Of a stretch of DNA of 61,062 bases, positions 1 to 9,194 are shown one piece after another. The position numbers and the translations under genes are program-made. The stretch comes from Chloroflexota bacterium (GTDB lineage: Bacteria > Chloroflexota > Dehalococcoidia > DSTF01 > RBG-16-68-14), in assembly GCA_022565155.1 (NCBI GenBank), contig JADFKB010000007.1, positions 1 to 61,062 on the forward strand. The letters are read 5' to 3'. The notes beneath the pieces were generated by a model. It was given only the letters and a program-made list of their open reading frames with translations, was not told the DNA's origin and searched no databases. Numbering within the stretch: the first letter of the stretch is position 1; every line of letters begins with the position of its first letter.

Positions 1-923
1 GCGAGGACGCCTTTAGCATCCTTGCCCGTTGCCCCGACGACGGCGGTGTCGCCGCTGATCGCCACGCTGCCGCCGAACTGGTCGAATGCCTGGCCGTCGG
101 AAGCCGTGAGCTTCTTCACCTCGCCCCAGGTGTCTGCGCCGCCCTCGTTACGCTGGAAGACATATGCCGCGCCGGCGTCGCTACCCCCGGCATCATCGCG
201 GGATGCGCCTACGACAGCGGTATCGCCGCTGACCGCCACGCTGATGCCGAACTCATCGCCGAGCTTGGCACCGAATGCGGTGAGTCTCTTCACCTCGCCC
301 CAGTTGTCCGTACCACCCTCGTCGCGCCGGAAGACATATGCCGCGCCTGCGTCGTTGCCCCCGGCAACCTCACGGTATATCCCGATGACAGCGATGTCAC
401 CGCTAATCGCCACGCTCCAGCCGAACTGGTCGTCGAGCAGGGCGTCAGAGGCAGTGAGCTTCGCCACCTGGCCCCAGTTGTCCGCACCACCCTCGTTGCG
501 CTGGAAGATATATGCCGCGCCGAAATCATCGAATTGGCTGCCTCCGACATCCTCGCGCGGGGATCCTACTACGACGGTATCGCTACTGATCGCCACACTC
601 AAGCCGAAGTTGTCGCCGGCCTGGGCGTCGGAGGCAGTGAGCTTCTTGACCTCGCCCCAGTTACTCGCGGCTCCCTCGTTGCGCTCGAACACATATGCCG
701 CGCCGGAGCTAATGCCTCCGGCATCCTCGCCGTCTGCTCCGACGACCGTGGTGTCGCCGCTAATCGCCACGCTTTCGCCGAACTGGTCGTCCTGCTGGGC
801 GTCGGAGGCGATGAGCTTCTTGACTTCGTTGAACGATGCTGCCTCGGTGCTGCCTGGGAATGCGAGCGCAGCGAATACCATTAGCCCCAAAGCCAATAAG
901 ATACGAAGCGGGCTAACCCCCAT
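1..923 (-). CDS. FG-GAP repeat (integrin alpha-like beta-propeller) secreted protein, C-terminus beyond window start
   Basis: Reverse-strand translation MGVSPLRILLALGLMVFAALAFPGSTEAASFNEVKKLIASDAQQDDQFGESVAISGDTTVVGADGEDAGG...GAAYVFERNEGAASNWGEVKKLTASDAQAGDNFGLSVAIS; four or more ~55-aa repeats, signal peptide. Absent from ORF track because it is open at the window edge; alternative GTG start at 935. Confidence 0.88.
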   Translation of the reverse strand, partial: MGVSPLRILLALGLMVFAALAFPGSTEAASFNEVKKLIASDAQQDDQFGESVAISGDTTVVGADGEDAGGISSGAAYVFERNEGAASNWGEVKKLTASDAQAGDNFGLSVAISSDTVVVGSPREDVGGSQFDDFGAAYIFQRNEGGADNWGQVAKLTASDALLDDQFGWSVAISGDIAVIGIYREVAGGNDAGAAYVFRRDEGGTDNWGEVKRLTAFGAKLGDEFGISVAVSGDTAVVGASRDDAGGSDAGAAYVFQRNEGGADTWGEVKKLTASDGQAFDQFGGSVAISGDTAVVGATGKDAKGVL

Positions 924-1093
924 CACTAAGGACACAGCTATCGCTCCTCTCAGGACGCCAAGAGTAGGCGGGGCAGGCTTGGCGAGATGCTTGGCCTTAT
1001 GCGGCCACCAGTCATCACTAGTGTACATCTTGGGAACTGATTGTCAAGAAGGACGTTGTTTCGCCAGGCGCTCGTCTCGCGCTACGATGAGAC

Positions 1094-2083
1094 ATGACCA
1101 GTACGAACGGAAACAAGGCCCAGACGCCTGCACTGGCTGTCCGCGACCTAAGCGTCGCCTACGGCGAGCGGCTGGCGCTGGACGGCGTCACCCTCTCCAT
1201 CGCCCACAATACGGTCGCGGGGCTGCTCGGCCCGAACGGCTCGGGCAAGAGCACGCTCCTCTCTGTCGTCGCCGGGCTGCGCACACCCCGGAGCGGCGAG
1301 GTGCGCATCTTCGGAGAGGCGCCAGAGCCTGCCCGCCGCAGGCGGGTCGGCGTCGTCTTCCAGGAGCAGGCTCTCGACCCGGTGATGACGCTCTGGGAGA
1401 CGCTCGTGCTGCACGGCCGGCTGTTCGGCCTGGGCGGCAACACGCTCAGGCGGCGCGCCGAAGCGCTGCTCGAGCGCTTCGGCCTGGCGTCGCGCCAGCG
1501 CGACGCCGTCCGCACGCTTTCGGGCGGACTGCGCCGCCGCCTGGAGCTGGCGAGAGCGCTCTTGCCATCGCCGGAGCTGCTGCTGCTGGACGAGCCGACG
1601 GCCGGCCTCGACCCCGACGCCCGCCGCTCGTTCTGGCAGCTGCTGCGCTCCGTGCGCGAGGAGGGCCTCACGCTGCTGCTGGCGACGAACGATGTGCTGG
1701 AGGCCGAGCGCGAGTGCGGCACTGTCGCTTTTTTGCACGACGGGCGGTTGGTGGCGCAGGGTACGCCCGCAGAGCTGAAACGCGGGCTGAAGCACGACTC
1801 TGTCCGTATCGAATGCGTCGATTCGGACGGAGACGGCGGCCGGGCAAACGCCCTGGCCCAGTCGATCGCTAGCTGGCCTGGCGTCGGCGGCGTCACTTCG
1901 GCCGGCCCCGTGCTGCACGTGACCGTCGACGACGTATCGACGTTTGTCCCGCGGCTGTTTCAGACCGACGCCGACGCCATTCGCGACCTGCGCATCCAAC
2001 CCTCGACGCTGGAGGACGCCTACTTCCAGATCGCCGGCGCGTCGCTGCAGGCAGAGCGGGCGCAGGAGGCGACGACGGCATGA
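1094..2083 (+). CDS. ABC transporter ATP-binding protein (ABC-2 exporter type, CcmA/DrrA-like)
   Basis: Walker A GPNGSGKST, signature LSGGLRRRLELARALL, Walker B LLLLDEPTAGLD. Confidence 0.93.
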   Translation: MTSTNGNKAQTPALAVRDLSVAYGERLALDGVTLSIAHNTVAGLLGPNGSGKSTLLSVVAGLRTPRSGEVRIFGEAPEPARRRRVGVVFQEQALDPVMTLWETLVLHGRLFGLGGNTLRRRAEALLERFGLASRQRDAVRTLSGGLRRRLELARALLPSPELLLLDEPTAGLDPDARRSFWQLLRSVREEGLTLLLATNDVLEAERECGTVAFLHDGRLVAQGTPAELKRGLKHDSVRIECVDSDGDGGRANALAQSIASWPGVGGVTSAGPVLHVTVDDVSTFVPRLFQTDADAIRDLRIQPSTLEDAYFQIAGASLQAERAQEATTA

Positions 2084-2874
2084 CGAGCGCGGCCCGCACA
2101 GTGAACGCCTGGGGCGCGCTGCTCACGCGCGACCTGCGAGCGTTCTTCCGCTCGCGATCGCAGCTCACGTCGTCGCTGCTGCTGCCGCTGATGCTGCTGG
2201 CGATCTTGGGCATCGGCGTGACGGAGGGTCTGGAGCCCACGCGCGTCCGCGACGGCGACTACGTTTCATTCCTGGTCTCCGGCATGATCGTGATGACAGC
2301 GCTCTTCTCGTCGACGTTCTCCAGCGCCTCGTTCTACCAAGACCGTGACAGCGGCATGCTGAAGGTGCTGCTGGTATCGCCGCACTCGCCGGCGGTGATC
2401 CTGCTGGGCAAGTCGCTCGGCGCGATCGTTATCGGCAGCGCGCAGGCGCTCATCGTCCTCGCCGTCGCGGCGGCGATACCCGCGATCGAACTCGAGTGGC
2501 AGTACGGAGTCGTCGTCAGCCTGGCGCTCGCCGTCACGACCGTCATCGGCCTGAACGTGCTGCTGAGCGGCCTGGCCCAGGTGCTGGCGTCGCGCATCCG
2601 CACCATGCAGGGCTTCCACCTGGTGATGAACCTGGTGCTCTTCCCGATGCTCTTCTTCTCCGGCGCCTTCTTCCCCCTGGCCAACTTGCCGGGCTGGCTC
2701 TACGGCCTGGCGCTGGCGAACCCGCTCACCTACGCCGTCGATCTGCTCCAGCTCGCCCTCTACGCCGACGGCAGCGACGGCTACCTCGGCGTCGGCGTCG
2801 ATCTCGCTGTGCTCGGTACGCTGGCGCTGGCGCTCTTCGTCTGGGGGATGCGCCGCCACCCGCTGGTAGACTAA
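2080..2874 (+). CDS. ABC-2 type transporter permease
   Basis: Hydrophobic 264 aa, overlaps the ATPase stop (ATGA), ABC-2 membrane pattern. Confidence 0.88.
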   Translation: MTSAARTVNAWGALLTRDLRAFFRSRSQLTSSLLLPLMLLAILGIGVTEGLEPTRVRDGDYVSFLVSGMIVMTALFSSTFSSASFYQDRDSGMLKVLLVSPHSPAVILLGKSLGAIVIGSAQALIVLAVAAAIPAIELEWQYGVVVSLALAVTTVIGLNVLLSGLAQVLASRIRTMQGFHLVMNLVLFPMLFFSGAFFPLANLPGWLYGLALANPLTYAVDLLQLALYADGSDGYLGVGVDLAVLGTLALALFVWGMRRHPLVD

Positions 2875-2893
2875 CGTAATGAGGACTAACATC

Positions 2894-3811
2894 ATGCGAA
2901 GGAGCTTCACCATGCCACGCTTCCTCATCCTCGCCGCCATGCTCACGGCCACGGCCCTCATCGCAATCGCCTGTAGCGGCGCCGACGATAGCAACGGCGG
3001 CGACAACAACGGCGCGGGCATCGCGGCCAGCCCGGGCAACTCGGAGTTGGTCGTCGGTCCGAACCGCTTTGCCTTCGGGCTGGCCGACGAAAACAACGAG
3101 CCGATCCATGCCACAGACGGCGTCAGCGTCTCTCTGCGATTCTTTTTCGGGGACGAGCTGAAGAGCGAGCAGGAGGCCGGCTTCATCTGGGCGATACCGG
3201 ACGTCACCGGCTTCTTCGTCGCCAACGTCGACTTCGACCAGCCAGGCACCTGGAAGGTAGAGGCGACGGTGGTGCGCGATGGCAGCGAAACTCTGGTCGA
3301 ATTCCCGTTCCCTGTCGTCGAACGCGGCGCAGCTCCGATCATCGGCGATCGGGCGCCCGCCACCGGCAACCTGACATTATCGCAGGAGCCCAACATCCTG
3401 CGCATCAGCACCGACCAGGAGCCGGACCTGTCGTACTACGAGCTGACGATTGCCGAGGCGTTGGATAGCGACCGGCCGTTTGTGGTCATATTCGCGACGC
3501 CGGCGTTCTGCGCCACCAGGTTCTGCGGGCCGGTCGTCGATAATGTGAAGGAGATCAGCCCCGCATTCGCCGGCCGTGTCGACTTCATCCACATCGAGCC
3601 GTTCGAACTAGACGAGGAGGGGCTGCTCGTCACTGCGGAAGGGCCTGCCGGCGGAACGGATCGAGTGGCGGTGCAGGCGGTAGTGGACTGGAACTTGCAG
3701 ACAGAACCGTGGATCTTCATCGTGGACGGCAGCGGCATCATCGCCAATCGATTCGAAGGCAGTGCCAGCCCGGAGGAGCTGCGCGACGCGATCGAGGCGG
3801 TGCTGAACTAG
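2894..3811 (+). CDS. Lipoprotein with thioredoxin-like C-terminal domain (CxxxxC)
   Basis: Lipobox ALIAIACSG; ...FVVIFATPAFCATRFCGPVVDNVKEI...PWIFIVDGSGIIANRFEG, thioredoxin-fold pattern. ORF track start 2879; ATG at 2894 also possible. Confidence 0.75.
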   Translation: MRRSFTMPRFLILAAMLTATALIAIACSGADDSNGGDNNGAGIAASPGNSELVVGPNRFAFGLADENNEPIHATDGVSVSLRFFFGDELKSEQEAGFIWAIPDVTGFFVANVDFDQPGTWKVEATVVRDGSETLVEFPFPVVERGAAPIIGDRAPATGNLTLSQEPNILRISTDQEPDLSYYELTIAEALDSDRPFVVIFATPAFCATRFCGPVVDNVKEISPAFAGRVDFIHIEPFELDEEGLLVTAEGPAGGTDRVAVQAVVDWNLQTEPWIFIVDGSGIIANRFEGSASPEELRDAIEAVLN

Positions 3812-3843
3812 CGATCACAGTAGGGGCGCTTGGCTAATCGCGC

Positions 3844-4173
3844 CTACTCGTGCTCTATCTTGAGCGCTAAGAACTCCCCGTCCTCCACCCGGTAGAAGAC
3901 CTTTACTTGTCCAACGGCGACGGCATGCTCGCGCAGGTGGCTGGGAACGAAGCCTTCTTCTAGGTCTTGTCTGGCGTCCGGCGCAATGCGAAACACGATG
4001 ATGTTGTTATCGTTGTCGCGCATCGTGAACGTCTCCACCTGCGTCAGGGATGCCACATCCACTTTTATAATAATGCCTTCGACCGAGCGTTCGCCGGCGC
4101 TGCAAGCGACCACAAGCATGACAAATAGCGCCACCAGGAGCCAGACGATGTGGCGGAGTTGGTATGAGCGCAT
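3844..4173 (-). CDS. Small lipoprotein of unknown function
   Basis: MRSYQLRHIVWLLVALFVMLVVACSAGERSVEG..., lipobox; start trimmed from the 4314 ORF start to the signal-peptide Met. Confidence 0.7.
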   Translation of the reverse strand: MRSYQLRHIVWLLVALFVMLVVACSAGERSVEGIIIKVDVASLTQVETFTMRDNDNNIIVFRIAPDARQDLEEGFVPSHLREHAVAVGQVKVFYRVEDGEFLALKIEHE

Positions 4174-4192
4174 AGCCGCTCTACGCCGGCTG

Positions 4193-5131
4193 TTAGCTCC
4201 TGATGAGCTGGTCGACGCCCGCCGCGACGAAGAGGATCGCCAGGTAAGGCAACGAGTAGAGGAAGAGCGCCATACTCGTCCGCTCATTGGGGACGCGCCA
4301 TACTCGATAGGCAAAGCTGATAAAGCCCGCGCCCAGCACCAGCGCCACCACTGGGTAGAGCCAGCCGGTGCCAGCCACCGGCCAAAGTAGCAGGCTGGTC
4401 GCGACGAGGGCGAAGCTGTAGAGGAGCATCTGACGGCCGGTCTCGGCCGCGCCGCTAACCACGGGCAGCATCGGCACGGAGGCGCGCTCGTAGTCCGTCT
4501 GGTAGCGGAGGGCGATCGCCCAGAAGTGCGGCGGCGTCCAAAAGAACACGATGCCGAAGAGAACGACGACTGGCCAGTCCAGGCCGCCCGTCACGGCCGC
4601 CCAGCCGATCAGCGGTGGCATCGCCCCTGCCGCACCGCCGATGACGATGTTCTGCGTGGTACTGCGCTTCAGCCAGATCGTGTAGACGAACACGTAGAAC
4701 GCGAGCGCCCCTGTCGCAAGCAGCGCGCTGGCGAAGTTCACCGTCGCCGCCAGCACGACGAAGCCGGCGATGCCGAGCGCGATTCCGAATATGAGCGCAA
4801 GCTGCGGTTCAATACGCCCGTCCGGCAGCGGGCGGTTTCGCGTGCGGGCCATCATGCCGTCGATATCGCGGTCGACGTAGCAGTTGATTGCGTTGGCGCC
4901 CGCAGCGGAGAGCGTGCCGCCGGCCAGCGTGAGCACCACCAGCCAAACGGAGGGCCAGCCTCCGTGCGCCATGATCATCGCCGGAATTGTGGTGATCAGG
5001 AGCAATCCGACGATGCGCGGCTTGGTCAGCGCCAGGTAGTCGCTAGCGATCGCGCGCAGGCTGCGCGCCGGCGCCGCGACTACCGCCTGCGGCACCTCGA
5101 CAGCCTGCTGGACAGCGTCTTGCCCCAGCAC
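4193..5131 (-). CDS. ctaB: Protoheme IX farnesyltransferase (heme O synthase)
   Basis: UbiA-type motifs NAINCYVDRDIDGMMARTRNRPLP and ALRYQTDYERASVPMLPVV; next to ctaA. Confidence 0.95.
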   Translation of the reverse strand: MLGQDAVQQAVEVPQAVVAAPARSLRAIASDYLALTKPRIVGLLLITTIPAMIMAHGGWPSVWLVVLTLAGGTLSAAGANAINCYVDRDIDGMMARTRNRPLPDGRIEPQLALIFGIALGIAGFVVLAATVNFASALLATGALAFYVFVYTIWLKRSTTQNIVIGGAAGAMPPLIGWAAVTGGLDWPVVVLFGIVFFWTPPHFWAIALRYQTDYERASVPMLPVVSGAAETGRQMLLYSFALVATSLLLWPVAGTGWLYPVVALVLGAGFISFAYRVWRVPNERTSMALFLYSLPYLAILFVAAGVDQLIRS

Positions 5132-5140
5132 ATCGATCTC

Positions 5141-6205
5141 CTACGTCGACTCCGGCGCCGGCAGCGGACCGGCTGCCGGTTCCGCTCTCGTCTGTGGTCC
5201 CGCTGCGCGGGCCGTCGGTTGCATTTCTCCCACACTTTGGGCAGTCCCGTGAGCAAACAGCGCCACGGCCACCAGCGTTGCCCAGAGCGCGACAGCCAGC
5301 GCCAGGTGTGTCGCGCTCGCCGCTGGCTGGAGCAGCGTCCAGATGTTCGCCGCGCCGGCCATCGCCTGCGCCACGTAGAGCGTAAGCGCGAACGCCGCTC
5401 CATACAAGACCGGCTTGTCGTCTCGTTGCGTTCGCCAGGCCTTCGCCGCGACGTGGGCGACGAACAACCCGACCAGCAGCGCGGCGAATCGATGCATCGC
5501 GTGAATCATCGCCAGCCGGCCGCCGTCCGGCATCAGTTGGCCATCGAACAGCGGCCAGTCGCGGTAAGCGAGACCGGCCCCGCTGCCGCTGACGTACGAG
5601 CCGGTGAGCATGAGCGCGAAGATCGCAATCGCTGCCAGCGCGGCCTGGTTGCGGAAGGCTATCGAACGCTCCGGCTGCGCAGTCGGCGTCTCCCGCCGGG
5701 GAACGGGCGCCTGCGGCCGGGGAACAAACGCAAGGAACGTGATCACGAGCAACGTCGCCAGCAGAATCGACGCCATCGCCAGGTGCGCCATCACTAAGCT
5801 GGACGGTAGATCGTTGAGGACGGTCAAGCCGCCAAGGACGATCTGGCCGATCACCATCGCGACGGCGGTGAGCGCGGCCCAGGCGATCACCGGGTAGTCT
5901 CTCCTGTGACGCCAGGCGACGATCGCGACAGCCAGTATCAGGAAGCCAACGACGGAGGCCAGCAAGCGATGCGAAAACTCGATGAGAACAGCGGTCTCGA
6001 ACGGCGGGATTAGCTCGCCGTGGCAGCGCGGCCAGTCCGGACAGGCGTCGCCGGAGTCCGTCGCGCGGACGACACCGCCCAGGACAACAAGTGCGTACGT
6101 CGTGGCCAGAGCGACCAGGCTCAGCCAGCAGAACCCCGCGCCGAGCGAACGCTGTTCCGCGACCGGCCCGTCCGCTCCGACTCTGTCTGCACGCGCGTTC
6201 GTCAC
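5141..6205 (-). CDS. ctaA: Heme A synthase (COX15/CtaA)
   Basis: GGVVRATDSGDACPDWPRCHGELIPPF, EFSHRLLAS, HAMHRFAALLVG; 8-TM-like. Confidence 0.94.
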   Translation of the reverse strand: MTNARADRVGADGPVAEQRSLGAGFCWLSLVALATTYALVVLGGVVRATDSGDACPDWPRCHGELIPPFETAVLIEFSHRLLASVVGFLILAVAIVAWRHRRDYPVIAWAALTAVAMVIGQIVLGGLTVLNDLPSSLVMAHLAMASILLATLLVITFLAFVPRPQAPVPRRETPTAQPERSIAFRNQAALAAIAIFALMLTGSYVSGSGAGLAYRDWPLFDGQLMPDGGRLAMIHAMHRFAALLVGLFVAHVAAKAWRTQRDDKPVLYGAAFALTLYVAQAMAGAANIWTLLQPAASATHLALAVALWATLVAVALFAHGTAQSVGEMQPTARAAGPQTRAEPAAGPLPAPEST

Positions 6206-6233
6206 CGCACTTACCTTTCGCCTGTGGTTTTGA

Positions 6234-6251
6234 TTGTGATAGAGGGTACAA
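6234..6251. promoter_or_regulatory. Putative operator copy 1, TTGTGATAgagGGTACAA, upstream of ctaA
   Basis: 15/15 match to the other two copies at the fixed positions; partial palindrome TTGT-N10-ACAA. Confidence 0.65.
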
Positions 6252-6314
6252 GAGGACTATAACAGGTGCGCCCGCGCAGCAAAAGAGATGCGAACTCTTG
6301 ACCGTATCAAGTCA

Positions 6315-6332
6315 TTGTGATACCTGGTACAA
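6315..6332. promoter_or_regulatory. Putative operator copy 2, TTGTGATAcctGGTACAA, just before the 6336 start codon
   Basis: Same 15 fixed positions as copies 1 and 3. Confidence 0.65.
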
Positions 6333-6335
6333 GTA

Positions 6336-7081
6336 ATGGCAGAAGGAGACAACCCCGAACAGGAGCACACCGGCGAGGTTCCCGAAGTACACGTGCGGCT
6401 GGTGCTACCCCTGCTGGTACCTATCATCGCCTTCCTCTTCGCCTTACTTCTCATCTACGGCCTTTCCCGCGTCTTCCTGGAGCTGAATGAGACGAGCATC
6501 GGCGACGTGACAATGGCGACGCCGGCGGCGCTGGGCGTATCGCTCTTCATCCTCTTCGCAGCCTGGCAGATGGCGAGCAACCGCACGATGCAGCAGTGGC
6601 AGGTGGCGATGATCGCCTCCGTCGCGGTCGCTGCGCTCACAGGCGGGGCGATCTGGGCCGCGGTACACGACGAGGGCGAGGCGGAGGTTCTGGCCAACGG
6701 CGACGCGCAGAGACGCCGACCGCAGGGACGCCGGTGGCTGCGGGCACAGTCTCCGTCAGCCTGATCGATCCCGATTGGGCGGTCGAAGTCACGCCCGCTT
6801 CCGCCGCCGACCCAACGACGTTCTCCATCAGTAACAACGGCTCGCTCGTTCACAACCTGCGCGTGATCAGGACCGACCTTGACCCTGATTCTCTTCCATC
6901 CGACTCCAGCGGTTTCCAGGTTGATGAAGACCAAGTAAACGTCGTCGCCTTCATCTCCGAGTTGACCAGCGGCGAATCAACCGAACTTGCTGTCGATCTG
7001 GAAACGGGCAGCTACGTTCTCATCTGCAACATCCCCGGCCACTACGACCAGGGCATGCGTACGGGCTTCACCGTCGAGTAA
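6336..7081 (+). pseudogene. Membrane-anchored cupredoxin-like protein, frameshifted near 6703-6710
   Basis: ORF 6336..6764 gives two TM helices; the 6596..7081 frame gives VSVSLIDPDWAVEVTPASAADPTTFSISNNGSLVHNLRVIRTDLDPDSLP...GSYVLICNIPGHYDQGMRTGFTVE. One missing base would join them; could be an assembly error. Confidence 0.7.
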
Positions 7082-7110
7082 GCCCCGAGTCCGCGCCGTA
7101 ACAATCAAAT

Positions 7111-7140
7111 AGCCCTCAGTGATGAGGGCTGCTCTGTTTT
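7111..7140 (+). terminator. Intrinsic terminator-like hairpin with T-tract
   Basis: AGCCCTCA-gtga-TGAGGGCT followed by gctctgtttt, between convergent genes. Confidence 0.75.
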
Positions 7141-7167
7141 CTCTCACGAGGAAATGCGCCGTGTTCG

Positions 7168-8031
7168 CTAGCGGCCTTCCAGCCCCAACTCTCGCAGCTC
7201 GGCCTCAACGTCGTCCCAGTCCGGCTCCTTCTCCTCCGCCTCCACCCGCGCGTACCAGCGGAAGAACACCACCGTCATGTACGACCAGAGGATGGTTGTG
7301 CCCATCAGCTTCATCAAGCCACCTGCGATCTGCTGGTCGTCCACAGCCGTCAGGTTCCAGATACGCGGCGCCTCCTCGTAGAAGGAGTAGGCGGCGCTCT
7401 CCGAGAAGGTGATGAACGACGCCATGATAGCAGGCAACAGCGATTGCAGAAACAGATAACCAATCTGCAACGGCTCCGAGAGACGCGGCAACTCCTTCAG
7501 CGGGCTTAGGATCGGCCACCACATCAGGAGCCCAGATGCGGTAAGCGCGCCGTGGGCGAACAAGTGGAAGCCGTGGACACGGAGCTGTAGATCAATAGTT
7601 GGCGGCAGGTGGAAGAGCAGCAGGGAGGCGTTGAAGACCGCAAAGGCGACCACAGGCCGCGTGACCACCCGCGCCACGGGCATCGCTCCCGGCGTCCGTA
7701 GTATCGCCTGCCAGAGCCAGCCCGGCACGCCGGCCAGCAGGAGCGGCGCGGCGACGAGCATCAGCAGCAGGTGCTGGAGCATATGGGCGGTAAGGAGGTA
7801 GGTCTCGGCCAGGTCGTGCAGCGGCGAGCCTGTCGCCGTGTAGAGCGTCAGCACGCCAAGCGTGAACAACGTGATCTGGCTGCGCTTCACCCGCCCGGCA
7901 TCGGAGAACCGCGGGCGCAGGTAGGTGACGGCGTACAGGTAGGCGGCCTCCAGCAGCACGCAGAGCGCGACCACTTCCAGGTGCGCGTTCCAGTCCAGCC
8001 ATTCGTAGCCGGCGATGTGGAGGATGGGCAT
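7168..8031 (-). CDS. ctaG: Cytochrome c oxidase assembly factor CtaG (caa3 type)
   Basis: Multi-TM; HDLAETYLLTAHMLQHLLLMLVAAPLLLAGVPGWLW typical of CtaG_caa3; downstream of COX genes. Confidence 0.92.
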   Translation of the reverse strand: MPILHIAGYEWLDWNAHLEVVALCVLLEAAYLYAVTYLRPRFSDAGRVKRSQITLFTLGVLTLYTATGSPLHDLAETYLLTAHMLQHLLLMLVAAPLLLAGVPGWLWQAILRTPGAMPVARVVTRPVVAFAVFNASLLLFHLPPTIDLQLRVHGFHLFAHGALTASGLLMWWPILSPLKELPRLSEPLQIGYLFLQSLLPAIMASFITFSESAAYSFYEEAPRIWNLTAVDDQQIAGGLMKLMGTTILWSYMTVVFFRWYARVEAEEKEPDWDDVEAELRELGLEGR

Positions 8032-8055
8032 CAGGAACCTCGAGGGCGCAGTATC

Positions 8056-8526
8056 TCAGACGAGGCTGGAGCCGAGGGTGGCAAGTACGATCGTAAACAG
8101 TCCGGCAACGAGCACTAAGCCGCCCGTAAACATGATTGAGAAGAGCTTGTTATCAAACTTCAGGTGCATGAACCACAAGACGACGATCACGAACTTCAGC
8201 GCGGAGAGTGCGAGCAGCATTCCCAGCAGCGCGCCATCGGCCAGGTCCATGTAGTAGAGCGCCACCTCGAGTGCCGTGACGGCAGCGAGGAAGATCCCTA
8301 CCTTGATGTACTCCGCAGCCTCCGGATGTCCTTCTGGCGGGTCCTCCAGCACGTCCAGGTCGGCTTCGTTGATCGGCTGCGGCCAACGCAGCTCGAACGG
8401 CGAAAGCGCGATCGCGAGGACGAGCGCGCCGAGCGCGACGAGCGGAACGCCGAGCAGGTAGGCCGGATTCTGGAAGACGGCCTTCGTGCCGGTCGCCAGC
8501 ACCAACGTCGCCAGGTCAACAATCAT
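8056..8526 (-). CDS. Cytochrome c oxidase subunit IV (bacterial)
   Basis: Three TM helices, KVGIFLAAVTALEVALYYM...KFVIVVLWFMHLKFD; position in COX operon. Confidence 0.88.
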   Translation of the reverse strand: MIVDLATLVLATGTKAVFQNPAYLLGVPLVALGALVLAIALSPFELRWPQPINEADLDVLEDPPEGHPEAAEYIKVGIFLAAVTALEVALYYMDLADGALLGMLLALSALKFVIVVLWFMHLKFDNKLFSIMFTGGLVLVAGLFTIVLATLGSSLV

Positions 8527-8537
8527 CGCTCCGCTCC

Positions 8538-9188
<651 letters not shown>

Positions 9189-9194
9189 GTCAGC

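Noticed and set aside
22-1872. 616-aa + strand ORF
   Set aside because: Antisense to the FG-GAP gene, then out of frame with the clear ABC ATPase at 1094; low-complexity Ser/Pro/Arg translation.
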